Shown: positions 33,348-46,017 of the stretch, piece after piece
How the letters are laid out: every line of letters starts with the position of its first letter
Position numbering within the stretch: position 1 is the first letter of the stretch
Assembly (NCBI GenBank): GCA_036346355.1
Contig: CM070591.1
Location: 19,204,001-19,268,000, forward strand
DNA: 64,000 nt
Origin: Rhipidocladum racemiflorum
Taxonomy: Eukaryota; Streptophyta; Magnoliopsida; Poales; Poaceae
Direction: 5' to 3'
Program-made: the position numbers and the translations under genes
Notes under the pieces: generated by a model
Databases searched by the model: none
The model's input: the letters and a program-made list of their open reading frames with translations, nothing else
Told to the model about the DNA's origin: nothing

Positions 33348-35823
33348 ATGGCTCCTCCGACTCCTTCTGCCCCGGTTCTCCCCCCTTCGTCTTTCGAGAA
33401 GGAGGGCGCCGACAGGCTTTCCAGGCATATAACCGCGGGTACCCTCCGCATTCGCCCCGGGACCATCGAGCCCCGCTGCTGGCCCGGGGAAGTGGTTTTC
33501 TTCGGGTGGCAGCTTGTAGCCGGCTTGCTGCCACCGGTCTCTGATTTTTATCTCTCTGTCCTTAACTTCTATGCCATTCACCACATCCATCTTCCTCCCA
33601 ACTCCGTCATCCTTCTTTCTGCCTTCGCCCATTTCTGTGAAATGTTCATAGGAGTGTTACCCAATCTTCTCCTTTTTCGCTTCTTTTACACCCTTCGCGC
33701 CGCGGGCGGCAATTCTCCTGTCACCGGGAGCTGCCACCTGCGGCTCCGCGACGGGACCGTGTCGCGCTACATCCCAATGGATTGCTGGTCCAACTGGAGG
33801 TCGTGGCGCGAGGAGTGGATATATGTCGAGGACGACAGCGGCATTGAAGTCTTTGGAGCTTCCAGCGGGCGGCGGTCGGCAACCCCAAGCCCAGGGGCTC
33901 ACGTCAGCGAGACGCCCGAGCTCCAGACGATGCTTGCCCGCGTTGACCAGTTGCGGACGGCGGGCCTGGCGGGGGTCATGGTTATCCGGGACTTCATCTC
34001 CCGGAGGCTTAGCCCTCTGCGCCGCCGCGTCCGTCCGACCTGGCAGTATATGGGCCAGGATGATGGGACCCAGAACATCACCGGAGGTAAACCGCTACAC
34101 TTTTGATCGCCCCTTTTTTTCTTTTTGGCCAACTCTGGTTCTGACGGCATTTCTCTCCTTTGGGGTTTTTTTTGTGTTATCGGCCGGAACTTGTCTTCGC
34201 CTGCGGTCGGCAGTGGATGGGGCGGTGGCGTGCCCGGCTCCGTCCCGCCATTCCGGTGGCGCGCTCCGCTCTGCCGGTTAGCGCCGAGGCGTCGGCGATA
34301 GTCCGTGCCATGCCGACGATGGGCGCCAAAATGCGCCGTTCACGACACACCAGCGCCCACGATAATCAGGACCCTCCTCCCGGCTGGTGGCCGAGAGGCG
34401 ACCAAGGAGGCGCAGCGCCCGGTGGCGATGACGATGCGGGCGGCCTTCCAAAGACCCCGCCTCCTAGGCTCGGCCGGGGCGGGGTCCTCCACAGCGGCCG
34501 CTGGAACCTATTCCGTTGCTGCGGCGGGCTCCTCAATGGTGGCGGGGGGTTTGACGGCCGGCGCGACCTCGTCGTCCCTTACCCCTGTTGGGGTGGTGAC
34601 GATGGACCCTCCAGCGCCGACTCTCTTTCCGCCACCGCCACCGCCGCCGCCGGCTCCCACGACGACGCTACGGCCGCCGCCGGCGGCATTTCTTCCTCCT
34701 CCGCCGCCGGTGCCGGTCCTTAGGCCGCCAGGACAGGCACCGCCAGCACCGCGCGGGGGGCTGGTCCTCGCCCTGAGTGTGCCCCGCTTCCAGAGGCCGC
34801 CACCTAGGTACTTATCCAAAAACGCACACACAGAAAAAAGGTTAAGTCCCTTCGAATCGTGTCTTACCATTGTTTCTTCTCTTTCTCAGGGTGCCTGCTC
34901 CAGATGCCCTCGCCGCCCAGGTCGGGGACGTCCAAGGCGCCGCGGCAGCAGGGGTTGTGCCGCCCGGGGCAGCCGAGCCCCGGGACGAGCAGATGGAGGG
35001 GGGCGATCCCCAAGTGGCCGCCGCCGCCGCCGTTCAGGCCCCAGGCCCGCTGGGCCCCTTGCCCACCCCGGAGCCCCCCATCGCCTCCATCCCTTCGGCA
35101 GACGCGGATGCTCTGCTGGCGGCTCTTGGCGAGCTCTACTCCAGCACGAGCAGCCGTCTGGCGACGAGCAAGGAGCGGCTGACGGAGGCGGGAGCCCAAA
35201 TCAACCGCCTCCGCAAGGAGGTGGAGGACTTGCGCGAACGGGAGGCAGGGCTGGAGCTGCAGCTGCAGCGGGAGCGAGAGCAGCGGGAGCAGAGCGCCCG
35301 CCACGTTGAGGAGCTCTCCGCGGAGCTGCACGTGGAGAAGGACGATCGGCTTCGGTCGGAGGAGGACACCATGAGGATGTTGCATCATGCCTTCGACCGG
35401 ACGGTGGCCAGCCTTGCCCCACTGGGACTGGAGCAGCCAGCTCCGCGGGAGGAGAAGCCGCAACATTACGCATTCTGCCTCGGTAGAACGCGAACTTCCT
35501 CACACACTGCCGCCACGACGACGGCGTGCGGTTGCGGCGGCCACGGCAATGCGTCTTTGGCTTCTGCGCCCGGCCGTGGCGCTAACTTTGATCCCGCGCC
35601 ACCGTCGAGATTGAAAGCGGCGCAGCGCGAGGAGCGGGCCCACGACGCCTCCGAGCAAGTTGCCGCGCAGCTGGAGATGGAGAATCCCCAACTGGAGGCA
35701 GCAGCGGAAGACGTGGCGCTGAGGCTGGACCTCGGCCCGGTTGATGAAGACGTGGCGGCTGCAGAGGCGGTAGTGGACGATGAGGAGGAGCCCCAGCAGC
35801 GTAGTTCTTCTTCTGCTTTTTAG
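33348..35823 (+). CDS. Antisense gene of the Retand element (Transposase_28-like, spliced)
   Basis: The ATG at 33348 opens MAPPTPSAPVLPPSSFEKEG. Exon 1 (to 34086, GAG/GTAAAC donor) encodes a domain like the plant 'putative gypsy type transposon' family (Transposase_28), with 'FFGWQLVAGLLPPVSDFYL' and 'INAI/FYAIHHIHLPPNSV'-type text at about 33493-33600. A middle exon ending at 34807 is Pro-rich (PPPPPPPP run at about 34630). The second intron at 34808-34889 (GTACTT..TTTCTCAG) rejoins the frame exactly. Exon 3 (34890-35823) encodes a heptad-like coiled coil (about 35120-35390) and an acidic tail. The acceptor of intron 1 is not resolved; it should lie after the stop at 34299-34301. The function of these antisense genes is unknown. 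This reading frame is less damaged than the sense gag-pol. Confidence 0.75.
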
Positions 35824-36424
35824 TCTCCACCTGTAAAGATCTTTGGCGCAAATTAGCTTAAATAAAACGGAAGCATAAGCTTCCTATTATATCAGTCAGT
35901 GCCCGTTTTTACTTCTACTTCTCTGGTTCCGCACGAACAAGTGCAAGACCGCTTAAAGACTTAAGGCCTTGCACCAGAGAGTCACTTCCCTCGAACCCCT
36001 TGACCTAGCAAAACTTTGCCTCCCAGGTAGCCTCTAGGGAACGAACACTTAGTGAGTCGTGGCAGGGCCTTAGGTTTTCGGCAACGGTGTTCAAGTCGCC
36101 AACCCCCACGGGGACACCCGGAGTGTCATGACTGTGCCGGGGATCGTGCTGGACTAGCCGTCCGATTGCCCGCCCCTGCACGCCGCTCTCACTTAGCGGT
36201 TCCGCTTTTGCTACTGGGTTTTTGCAAGGCCGCAGGGTACCAAGGGCAAGTGCCCCGGCACTGCCCAACAGTGGGCAAGGGACCGAAAAGAGGGTAGGGA
36301 GAACAATTACTTTGGATAAAGAAAGAGAGCACTTAATTTCAAACAGGAGGCCTTCCCCGACCAACGGTGGAGAGGAAGACACACTCCGGCTGGTCGGGGA
36401 ACAGAGCCTGGGACTTAGAACCGA
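35824..36424. other. Spacer between antisense gene and pol of the Retand element
   Basis: Non-coding; probably 3' untranslated sequence for both converging transcripts (AATAAAA at 35861). Confidence 0.5.
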
Positions 36425-39400
36425 TCAAGGGTAGAACTTGCGCAGATTTTCTATGTTCTGAGAGTTCACCGGCTCTTCGCCGTCTTCAGTGGCCAACCTG
36501 ACCGCCCCGGGACGAGAGACTGAGACCACCTTGAAGGGGCCCTCCCACTGGGGAGACAGCTTATGCGACCCGGCATGCGACTGGATTCTTCGCAAGACCA
36601 GGTCGCCCACTGCCAGTGTTCTCTCACTGACCCGGGAGGCGTGGTACCGCCTGAGACTTTGCTGGTACCGCACGTGCGCAGGGCCGCCCGGTCCCTCGCT
36701 TCTTCCAGGAGGTTGACGTCGTCCCGGCGCAGATCCTCCTGATCTTCTTCCGTGAATGCTGTGACGCGCGGTGACCCTAGCTCCAGCTCCGAAGGGAGGA
36801 CCGCTTCTGCGCCGTAGACTAGGAAGAAAGGAGTCTCTCCGGTGGCCCGGCTAGGGGTGGTCCGAAGCGACCACAACACTGCCGGGAGCTCTTCAGTCCA
36901 TCAGGTCCCACGCTTGTGGAGTCGATCGAATGCCCGGGTCTTGAGGCCCTTCAGCACTAGCGCGTTGGCCCGCTCGACTTGGCCGTTGCTCCTCGGGTGG
37001 GCAACCGAGGCAAAACAGACCTTGGTGCCCATCTCTTCGCAGAAGTCCAGGAAGGCCGCGCTGGTGAACTGTGTGTAGTTGTCGGTGATGATGCGGTTGG
37101 CGACCCCAAAGCAGGCGAAAATCCCTTGCATAAACTTGACTGCAGCTGCGGCGGTGATGGATCTCACCGCCTCGGCTTTCACCCACTTAGTGAATTTGTC
37201 GATGGCGACGAACAGATGGGTGTAGCCCCTGGCTCAGCGAACGGGCTCAGATATCGACCCCAGACCGCGAAGGGCCATGAGAGCGGGATAGTTTGCAGGG
37301 CCTGGGCTGGTTGGTGGATCTGCTTGGTGTGAAATTGGCACGCTTCACATCTCACCAGCTCGCAAGCATCCTGGAGGGCGGTCGGCCAATAGAACCCTTG
37401 GCGGAAAGCTTTTCCCGCCATCGTTCAACCGGACACATGGCTCCCGCACACGCCTCCATGGATATCCGAGAGCAAACTGCTCCCCTCTTCCCTAGTGATG
37501 CACTTCAGAAGAATTCCGTTCTTACCCCGGCGGTACAGGTCCCCGCCCACCAGGGTATAGCACTTGGCCTTTCGTGCCACCTTCTCTGCTGACGCATCAT
37601 CGTCGGGGCACACTTGATCCCGCAGGTAGGCCAAGATCGGATACATCCATGTGCCTTCCCGGTCAAGTGCGGCGACCACAAGGTGGTCGCCCGGGTACTC
37701 CGCCTGGCTGGGCGTTTCCGCCGGAACCACTTTCCCTCCGGGAGCAAGGGCTGGAGCGGTGTCACCATCGTCCCCACCGAAGACAAGGGCTGCGATGGAC
37801 GGTCGCGGAAGCCTTTCTTCAAAGACCCTGACCGGAATAGGAGACCTTGTTGAGGCGAGCTGAGCGAGCTCGTCCGCCAAGTAGTTGTCACGCCGGGGGA
37901 TATGAGTATACCACAACCCTTCGAAGTGCCGCTCTAGTTTCCTGACTTCTGCCAGGTAGGCTGCCATGACGGGGTCAGGACAGGAGAAGTACTTTCTTGC
38001 TTGATTGACGACCAGCAGGGAGTCGCCCTTCACTTGTAGGCATCGAACACCGACGGCTGCGGCGGCCCGAAGCCCAGCCAGCAAGCCCTCGTACTCGACG
38101 ATGTTGTTAGTGGCCTTGAAGTCGAGGATGACCACGTACTTGAGGAGGTCCCCGGTTGGAGAGACCAGGAGAACCCCAGCCCCCGCGCCTTTGAGCCTGA
38201 AGGATCTGTCGAAGAAAAGTGTCCAGGGGGAGGGCGCGGGGACCTCATCTGCTTCGAACTCAGCTGGAGTCCACTCGACGACGAAGTCCGCCAGCCCTTG
38301 ACTCTTTATTGCGGTACGAGGAGCGAACTTGACACCGAACTCCCCCAGCTCGACGGACCACTTTGCGATGCGGCCTTCCGCTTCACGATTGTGAAGAATC
38401 TCGCGCAGGGGGTAGGAGGAGACCACTGTGATCTCCCTGCCTTGGAAGTAGTGCCGCAGCTTCCTCGATGCTACCAGCACGGCATACACCATCTTCTGAG
38501 CCTGAGGGTACCTTGTTTCCGCGTCGTGCAGCACCTTACTAATGTAGTAGACTGGCCGTTGGACACCTTCTCGTTCCGCGACCAGCGCTGCGCTCACTAC
38601 AGAGGGACTAGCCGCTACATACAGCAGCAGCGGCTCGGCCGGCTCGGGGGCGATCAGCAACGGAGGGGAGTAGAGGTACTTCTTCAAGTTTTCAAAGGCC
38701 TGCTGGGCTTCCGGGGTCCACTCGAATGAGTTGGTCTTCTTCAACAGCTTGAACAAAGGTAGGCTTTTCTCCCCCAGCCGGGCTATGAACCGGCCGAGGG
38801 AGGCCAGACGACCAGTCAGGAATTGCAATTGCTTGAGCTGAGTAGGCGGTTGCATCCGCTCAATTGCTTCAATCTTCTCGGGGTTGACCTCGATCCCACG
38901 ACTGGAAACCAGAAATCCAAGGATGAGACGCCAAACACGCACTTCTTAGGATTCAACTTCACACAATACTTTCTGAGGCGGGAGAAGGTTTCTTGCAGGT
39001 CATGGATAAGCTCATCGACTTTCTTCGTCTTTACTACCAGGTCATCAACGTACACTTCAAGGTTCTTCCCTATTTGAGGCCGAAACACAACGTGCATGGC
39101 CCGCTGATAAGTGGCACCAGCATTCTTCAGCCCGAAGGGCATCTTGACATAGCAATATACACCGAGGGGAGTCACAAAAGCAGTCTTCTCTTCGTCTTCC
39201 CGCGCCATACTGATCTAATGATAACCGGAGTAGGCGTCTAGGAAACATAGAGCCTCGCACCCTGCCGTGGAGTCGACGACAATGTCTATCCGTGGCAGGG
39301 GGTACGGGTCCTTGAGGCAGGCCTTGTTGAGGTCGGTGAAGTCGATGCACATCCGCCACTTCCCGTTGGACTTCCTCACGAGCACGGGGTTGGCCAACCA

Positions 39401-39600
39401 TTCTGGATAGGTGGCCTCCCGCACAATCTTAGCACACAAAAGCTTCTCCACTTCGTCCCGAATGGCGTCCTGCCGCTCTGGCGCCAGCCGTCGGATCTTT
39501 TGTCGAACCGGGTGCGCTCCCGGGAGCGTTGCCAATCGATGCTCAATCACGTCCCTAGGGACCCCGGTCATTTCTGATGGTTCCCAAGCGAACACATCCA
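36425..39600 (-). pseudogene. Retand pol: RT, RNase H, second RNase H, integrase
   Basis: On minus from 39600: RT 'IREATYPEWLANPVLVRKSN' (39366-39425), 'FLDAYSGYH' with a TAG right after (39216), 'KMPFGLKNAGATYQR' (39094-39138) and the catalytic 'VYVDDLVVKT' (39023-39052). RNase H runs over about 38280-38700. A second, plant-like RNase H has 'TLFFDRSF' (normally DGS), 'NNIVEYEGLLAGL' and 'KGDSLLVVNQ' (about 37990-38220). Integrase includes 'RIITDNYTQFTS' (usual DNGTQF) and 'HPRSNGQVERANALV' (about 36959-37003), and ends at 36425. Breaks lie at 39216, 38900, 37425, about 37200 and 36900. It would reverse-transcribe and integrate the element. Confidence 0.9.
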
Positions 39601-39634
39601 GGTTAGACCGGAGGAAGGTGACGAGCGCGCCTTC

Positions 39635-41940
39635 CTATTTGGCGCTGAGGTCGCCGCCGATCTTCACGACCTTGCCGGAGCCATCCTCACCCACGGGGAC
39701 CGCCTTCACTTCGCCCGAAGGCCCGGGCGAAGCGCAGGCCCTGACCGGGGGGGCGCCCAGGCTGTCGTCTTTGTCACGGGCCGAGCAGGTGGCGCCGGCC
39801 AGGTCCTGCATCTGTTTGCTGAGGCGCAGGGCTTCCAGTCTATCCACCTTCACCGTGATTGGGCCCCCAGGCCCAGGGATCTTCACCAGCATGTAGGCGT
39901 AGTGAGCGACCGCCATGAACTTGACCAGAGCTGGACGGCCAAGCAGGGCGTTGTAGGGGAGGTCGAAGTCAGCGACCTCGAAGTCGACAAGCTCCGTTCG
40001 GAAGTTTTCCGCACTCCCGAACGTAACAGGCAGTCGGACCTGCCCCAGGGGCAGGAGACCCACCCCGGGGGCAACTCTGTAGAAAAGTGGGGCCGGGCGT
40101 AGCTCCTCATACGGTATCTGGAGCGCCTGGTACGCCCCAACAGAGAGCAGGTTGATGGGTGGTCGGCCCGGCTGAAAGTGATCGGTTGCTCCGACCACTT
40201 CAGCGGCCTGCTCGCCTCGGAGGCTGATACGGTGGCACAAACCTGCCTCAGATCCCGCTTGTACTGCGAGTTCGATGAGTAGGTGGCTGAACCATCGTGA
40301 ATGAACGCCACCGTATGCTCCGCCTGCTGGAAAGCCAGCGGAGCTGGGTCTTCGTCGTCGTCGTCTCCGTGATCTTCCTCGCGGCGCTTCTTGAGCCTCC
40401 TGTCCACCAGTTTGGACACAATTTGGCAGTCTTCCAAGTCGTGCCCACTCGTTCGATGGATGGGGCAATAAGGTTTGCCCCCATCATCTTCGCGACGGGG
40501 CGAGCGGCTGTTCCTGCGGTCGCCGCGCTGGTCCCGGCGCTCACCCCTTCGGTCCTGATCATCGCGACGCCGGGACTTGGTTTCTGGTTCGGCAACCAGG
40601 ACTTCCCTAGAGGTGCCGGTGTCACCGGGGTCGGAAGGCCTTATCGCGCATTCCCGGGCTTCGGCCGCCCTGGCGCACTTGTGCGCCAGGGAGAACAACT
40701 CGGAAGTGGTTGCGATGGTGCGGGAAGCCATCTTCTCCCGCATCTTCTGGTCCTAGACCCCCCTCTGGAATGCAATGATCACTGATTGCTCTGAGATCCG
40801 GGGGATCGTGTTGCGGCAGTGGCTGAATCACACGAATGAACTCTCTCAGGGACTCCCCCTTCGTCTGCTCCAGAGCGTGGAGGTCGTCCTCCACGCCTGG
40901 TTGAGTGTAGGAGCCCTGGAAGTTGGCAAAAAAAATGTCGCACAGCTCCTCCCACGAATGCACGGAGCCTCGCGGGAGGTTAAGTAACCAAGACCGGGCG
41001 GAACCCGTCAGTGACGTCGGGAGGTAGTTGGCCATAACTTTTTCGGAGCCTCCTGCAGCACGTACCACCGTGGTGTAGATTTGCAGGAACTCCTCCGGAT
41101 TGGTCGTGCCATCGTACTTCTCGATGGAGGCGGGGCGGAACCTCTCCGGCCACGCAGCTTGTCGTAGACGGAGGGAAAACGCCTGGCATCCAACGTTGTA
41201 GGGGGAGCAGCGTCGCTCGCCAGCCCCCCGACCCTGAGAAGGGGTCGAGGACTGCGAATCTACGCTCTCCTGGGAGTCAGAGGGGGAAGCCCCCTGCTGA
41301 TCAGTAGGTGCCCGGGGGTTGGCGCGCCGCTGCGAGCGTTCGCGACGCCCCCTAAGAACGTGACGCAGGTCGCCGTCGCGCTGGAGATGCCTCTCGTCCA
41401 GGCGCGATCTGAGATCCTCGCGATTCCCCTTTGACTCGGGGGATCGCGAGAAGAAACGGAGTCACGTGCATGTCCCCCTGTAACGGAGGGGCTGCAACCA
41501 GGGCTCCCTTCCCCTTGTCCCAGCCCTTGACGCTGGGAGAAGTTGTTGTGCGGCGGCTGGAGCCCTGCGCGTCAACCACGTGCGCTCCTTGCCGCCATGC
41601 GCCGGAAGCCCCCTGCTGGGTCGCCGCCTCAACCTGTTGTTGAGCGGCGTCGACTAGGCGGGCGATATCCCGCAGCCATGGAGTGGCTGGGGTGTCGCCC
41701 CCCAGCGGAACTGGAGGATGATCGAGGAGTAGTCGAGCCGCATGAAGGCTCCGCGCGGGAGTGTCGTCCCCCAACACCAAACGCCGTTGGACGGGCTGGC
41801 CCCTCTGGCGCGGGAGCCACGCGTGCCCCTCTCACAGCGGAGGGACCCGGCTGGCCCGGCTCCTTCCCCGGACGTCGGGATCGGCTACGGGCGCTGCTTT
41901 CCTCGGGTAGATTGCTGCGCTTGGAGTGCGACTCCGCCAT
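39635..41940 (-). pseudogene. Retand gag and protease, broken
   Basis: The gag ATG is at 41938-41940 on minus (MAESHSKRSNLPEESSARSR), 94 bp inside the 5' LTR. Capsid-like 'ARSWLLNLPRGSVHSWEEL' (40930-40986) and 'TKGESLREFI' follow, then a frameshift near 40750. A zinc-knuckle-like 'CPIHRTSGHDLEDC' lies at about 40429-40470. Protease and linker: 'LLSVGAYQALQIPYEEL' and 'DFDLPYNALLGRPALVKFMA' (39917-39976). Frameshifts near 41700, 41350, 41080, 40750 and 40230 break the reading frame. Confidence 0.85.
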
Positions 41941-42015
41941 GCAGACAATCGCCCCTACTTCTTCTGAGCTTCGAACTGGAAACGGAAGGAAGAAGGCAAT
42001 CTAACCACCAATACC

Positions 42016-42033
42016 CCCTACCTGGCGCGCCAC
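42016..42033 (-). other. Retand primer-binding site
   Basis: The minus strand next to the 5' LTR reads TGGCGCGCCAGGTAGGGG after two bases. It is not the initiator-Met type; the matching tRNA needs a search. Confidence 0.75.
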
Positions 42034-43277
42034 TGTCAGCGTACTAGCCGACAGGCACCTCCGGATCGGGTGCTTGTAAGGTTCAGACGGGGGGCTTTCG
42101 GGGCAATCGCCGGAGGAAGGAAGATCGGAGTACCGAGGAAGCTCAGAAGAACGGAGACACTAGGGTTTACCCAGGTTCAGGCCCTCTGAAGAGTAACAGC
42201 CCTAGTCCTGCTTTTCTTGTTATTGCTTGTATTGTAGAATATGAACGGGAATCCTAACTTGAGGAAATGAAACCTAATGCCTGAGGATCGAATCCCTTCT
42301 CCCATGCACCCCGGCTCCCTTTTATACTTGGGCTGGCAGGGGCGCATGGGAGACTTACACGGCAAGACATACTCATTACACTGCCACGGGCGCATTTAAT
42401 GCTCCCGTCACTATCCTTACACCCCATTAAATGCCTACCGCAGCCGTCACACCCCCGCCTCGGGCCCCACGCCCACCAACGCCGCTTGTTCCGTCAGGGG
42501 GTGAGGTGCTTCCGTGACGTCACCCGTAATTAATGCCTGCCTGGGAAAGCGCGCCGCCATACTGCAGCCTCCACGCTTTGCATTTAATGCGCACGATTTG
42601 CATTAAATGTCCTTGATCCTGGTACTGCGGCCTCGGGGGTGGTGCGCCAGGGGAGTGGCCTGTATGCCACCTGTTTACTGGGCGACCACCTTCCTGGGCG
42701 CCCAGTGGCGTGGCCTGGTCGCCACGAGTCCACTGGGCGAACACTTTCTTTGGCGCCCGATGGCTGGCTCGACGCCACGTGTTCATCGGGCGACCACCTT
42801 CTTTGGCGCCGATGGCGTGGCTCGTCGCCACGTGTCATCGGGCGAACACCTTTGCCGGGCGCCGATGGCGTGATCGTCGCCACGTGTCCACTGGGCGAAC
42901 ACCTTGCTGGGCGCCTTGGCCTGGTCGCCACATGTCCACTGGGCGAACACCTTGCTGGGCGCCCAGTGGCCTGGCCTGATCGCCACGTGTCCACTAAGCG
43001 ACCACCTTGCTGGGCGCCAGTGGTGTGGCCTGGTTGCCACATGTCCACTGGGCGAACACCTTGCTGGGCGCCCAGTGGCCTGGCCTGATCGCCACGTGTC
43101 CACTGGGCGAACACCTTGCTGGGCGCCCAGTGGCCTGGCCTGATCGCCACGTGTCCACTGGGCGAACACCCTGGGGCCCTACCACTTGCCGTGGCGGTGG
43201 GCCCGGACACGCCCTGCCCGCCCGTCGACCGTGCTTAGTGCGGGGGAGTGGGTACCCTGGTGTAGAATACGCCGACA
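42034..43277 (-). repeat. Retand 5' LTR (1244 bp) with expanded G-box repeats
   Basis: Same LTR as at 31938 but with about ten units of the roughly 55-bp repeat (42666-43190), which explains most of the 270-bp length difference. A TATAAAAG box lies on minus at 42319-42326. Some units have drifted (CATCGGGCG instead of CACTGGGCG). Confidence 0.93.
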
Positions 43278-45837
43278 CAAAGCGTTTGGCAGGTTTGATT
43301 AACGAGCGCTTGCTAGTTCATGTGGTGTAGAAATAGGTGCTAGCCTGTGTGCAACCTTTACATTTGCCTAAAATGGAGGGTAGGAATTCTTTATGTTGAT
43401 CCTATGCTGAAGGATATAATTTTGGTTGCCCAGTAACTTGAATGTATTCATTGATATACACTGAACTGTTAAATGTGATAGGTTCGTGATTAGTAGTTTG
43501 TATCTTGCTAACATGACTAGAAGATCAAAAAAAAATGCTATTAGATGTTCTTGGTTTGTTCTATCTCTTTATCATTCTTATTATGTCTAAGAGTTGTTCC
43601 TATTTATAGGCTGTCATTCACACAACCATTTAATCAGGCTATCGATTATCTTTACGGCTCGCATGATGTTCACATAACATTTAATGGTATGCACATTTGT
43701 CGGGACACGAATTTGCAAATCCGGACCCTCTGTGTATTCAGCGCTAGTCCAGGAACACGCTAGTGCACACAGTCTCAAAATTGGTAAATATCACAATCAT
43801 ACTAAACGAAATAATAAGGTACTTTAATTAGTTAACTAAGCTGGTTGCTTGACCTTAAGGTCAAGTTACAAATATACGCCTCGCAGGGCGAAAACTCATT
43901 AAAAGAGAAATAACAGCAACAGAAAATAAGATAACTTCGTGGCGCCATCCAGTATACCACAGGCAACTGACTGGGCTCGCTCCCTAGTTAGACGGCTCCT
44001 CCTGGTACTCTTCCTCCAAAGCTGGCGTCGACTCCTCTTCAACTGATGTTATTTTGTGGCAAGGGTGAGTACTTGGTACTCAGCAAGTCATGCACAGAAT
44101 GCAACTAATATACTAAATGCATGGTCTATTACAAAGGAATAGCTTAGGGTATAATTGCAGTAAAACAGCATTTGACAAGTAACATAAGTAGATTCGAAAG
44201 CAGTAGAAGCAAGTATAAGCTCAATAACTTTTCCAAGAGTTAAATAAACATCTTTCCCATTCCTAATCCACATTTCCATCAACGTCATTATTAAACCAAA
44301 CCAAACCTTTCAAGTCCAAGTTGTTTTCAAGAAAGTCTAACCCTTGACTGTAATTCCCGAGCAATGTCCAATGCCGCGAACACGGCAATTCGAATAGATT
44401 TTACACTCTGCAGAGGTTATGCACTTTACCCACAAGATACAGCCAAACACCACAAAGGCGAGTGTCCGCAACAAAGTCTTTCGGAAACTTCTAACAGCAC
44501 AAGCGGGCCTCCCCGGTTATTGCACACTAACCCTTCCCTTAGCGAAGGCGAAGTTTAGGCCAATCAACCGTTAGATGGGTACCTGGCCGCAGCCCCGGTA
44601 CGCTCCCCCGTACAACTACACAAAAGGTATAGTTGACACCCCGAGGTCCCACAGGTACGTTATTAGTGACTTAATCAACTAGGTTCGTCCCATTACAGAC
44701 ATGTGGTTGCACGTTTGACTCAGTTCAAAGGCTTGCAAGGTTAAGTCCTTAGGGTGACCAGGGCAAGACTACCCAAAGAACCAAATCAACGTTTTCGGTG
44801 CCACAACAGGCCCACCCAATCATTCTTGCCACATGCCCCAGTCGAAAACAAGTTATCAAACCCCCAGTTGTTTACCACGCACCACGTGCCATCAATATCG
44901 TCATCAATAACACATGACACTTCTCAAAAAATAGGTTCCATATCTCATTAAGTCAAGGTTGTCATGTATTTGTCAAAACATGTTACGTGGCAAGGCTAAG
45001 CTTACTACATCGGTCTAATTACCCATGTTGGCAATTTAATAAAGCCCAACTAATAATCCACAACTAGGGTGACAAGGGGTCATGGCACATAAATAATAAT
45101 CAAGGTGTCATAGTGCACAGTTGGCATTTAACTAATTTCCCCAAACTTAATTAAAGCATTTGCCAATTAAGCTAGCATGCAATAAATTAAATCAAAATAA
45201 TTTCAAAATGGGATCAACATGGTCAAAGCACAACTTGCCTTCAAAGAGTACTTGTTCTTGGTCTTGAGCTGGCTCCTGGGTCAACACTTCACCTTCGAAG
45301 CCTTCGGGCACTTCAACGTCTACTCGCAACGCGTGCAAATAGCAATCAATAAATAAAACAGTACATAAGAGTGTTCAAAAGTTCAAATAAACTTCATAAA
45401 CAAAGAGCACATTTTTATAAATTTTTAGAAACTGGAATCGTCCAAATCGGAGTTAAAATGCAAAAGTTATAATCGTTTAAAGTTTAAAGAAACCATTAAT
45501 TAAATATAAACAGAAAAATATTCATAATCAAAAATTAATTAAAATTCATATTTGAGTAGGTCTCATTTTTATGAAAATTTAGAAATTTGAATCACCCAAA
45601 TCGGAGTTGAAACGCAAAAGTTATAAGCGTTTGAAGTTTGAATCTATATTTAAAATCAATAAACCGAATTAAATAAATAATTTCTTTTTCGGAAAATGAT
45701 TTATTGCGTCAGCATGACACGTAGACCAATCCGATGCCGCCACGTCGCCTCGGGTCCATGGACCCGGCGCACGGCTCGGCTTGGTCCACCGTGGACTCGG
45801 TCCACGGCACGTGTGCCTCTGACAGGTGGGCCCCTCG

Positions 45838-45968
45838 GGTGACGTCACCGCACGGCTCGGCCGAGGGATCTGACATATGGGCCCCACCGTGACGTCAGCA
45901 TGACGTCACGGGTGACGTCATGGTGCGGTTCGGAGGTCACTGACGCGCGGGTCCCACGCTGACGTCAC
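45838..45968. promoter_or_regulatory. Cluster of TGACGTCA (bZIP-type) palindromes in the solo LTR
   Basis: Five TGACGTCA palindromes in about 130 bp: near 45840, 45890, 45901, 45913 and 45959, the last continuing into CACGTG. TGACG/ACGTCA is the core bound by TGA and related bZIP factors in plants. Actual binding is inference. Confidence 0.6.
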
Positions 45969-46017
45969 GTGCTGACCACGCTGACCGCGACGGTCAGACT
46001 TCTGGCCACATGGCTCG

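Larger units (their letters stand above)
31938..43277 (-). mobile_element. Complete Tat/Retand-type Ty3/gypsy retrotransposon (11.3 kb)
   Basis: LTRs at 31938-32911 and 42034-43277 both start TGTCAGCGTACTAGCCGACA. A 5-bp target duplication caaag flanks the element (31933-31937, 43278-43282). On minus it has gag, protease, RT, RNase H, a second RNase H and integrase. Between pol and the left LTR a long gene lies on the opposite strand (33348-35823). The second RNase H and the antisense gene are marks of the Tat lineage (RIRE2/Retand/Grande) in grasses. Gag-pol is broken in several places. Confidence 0.95.
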
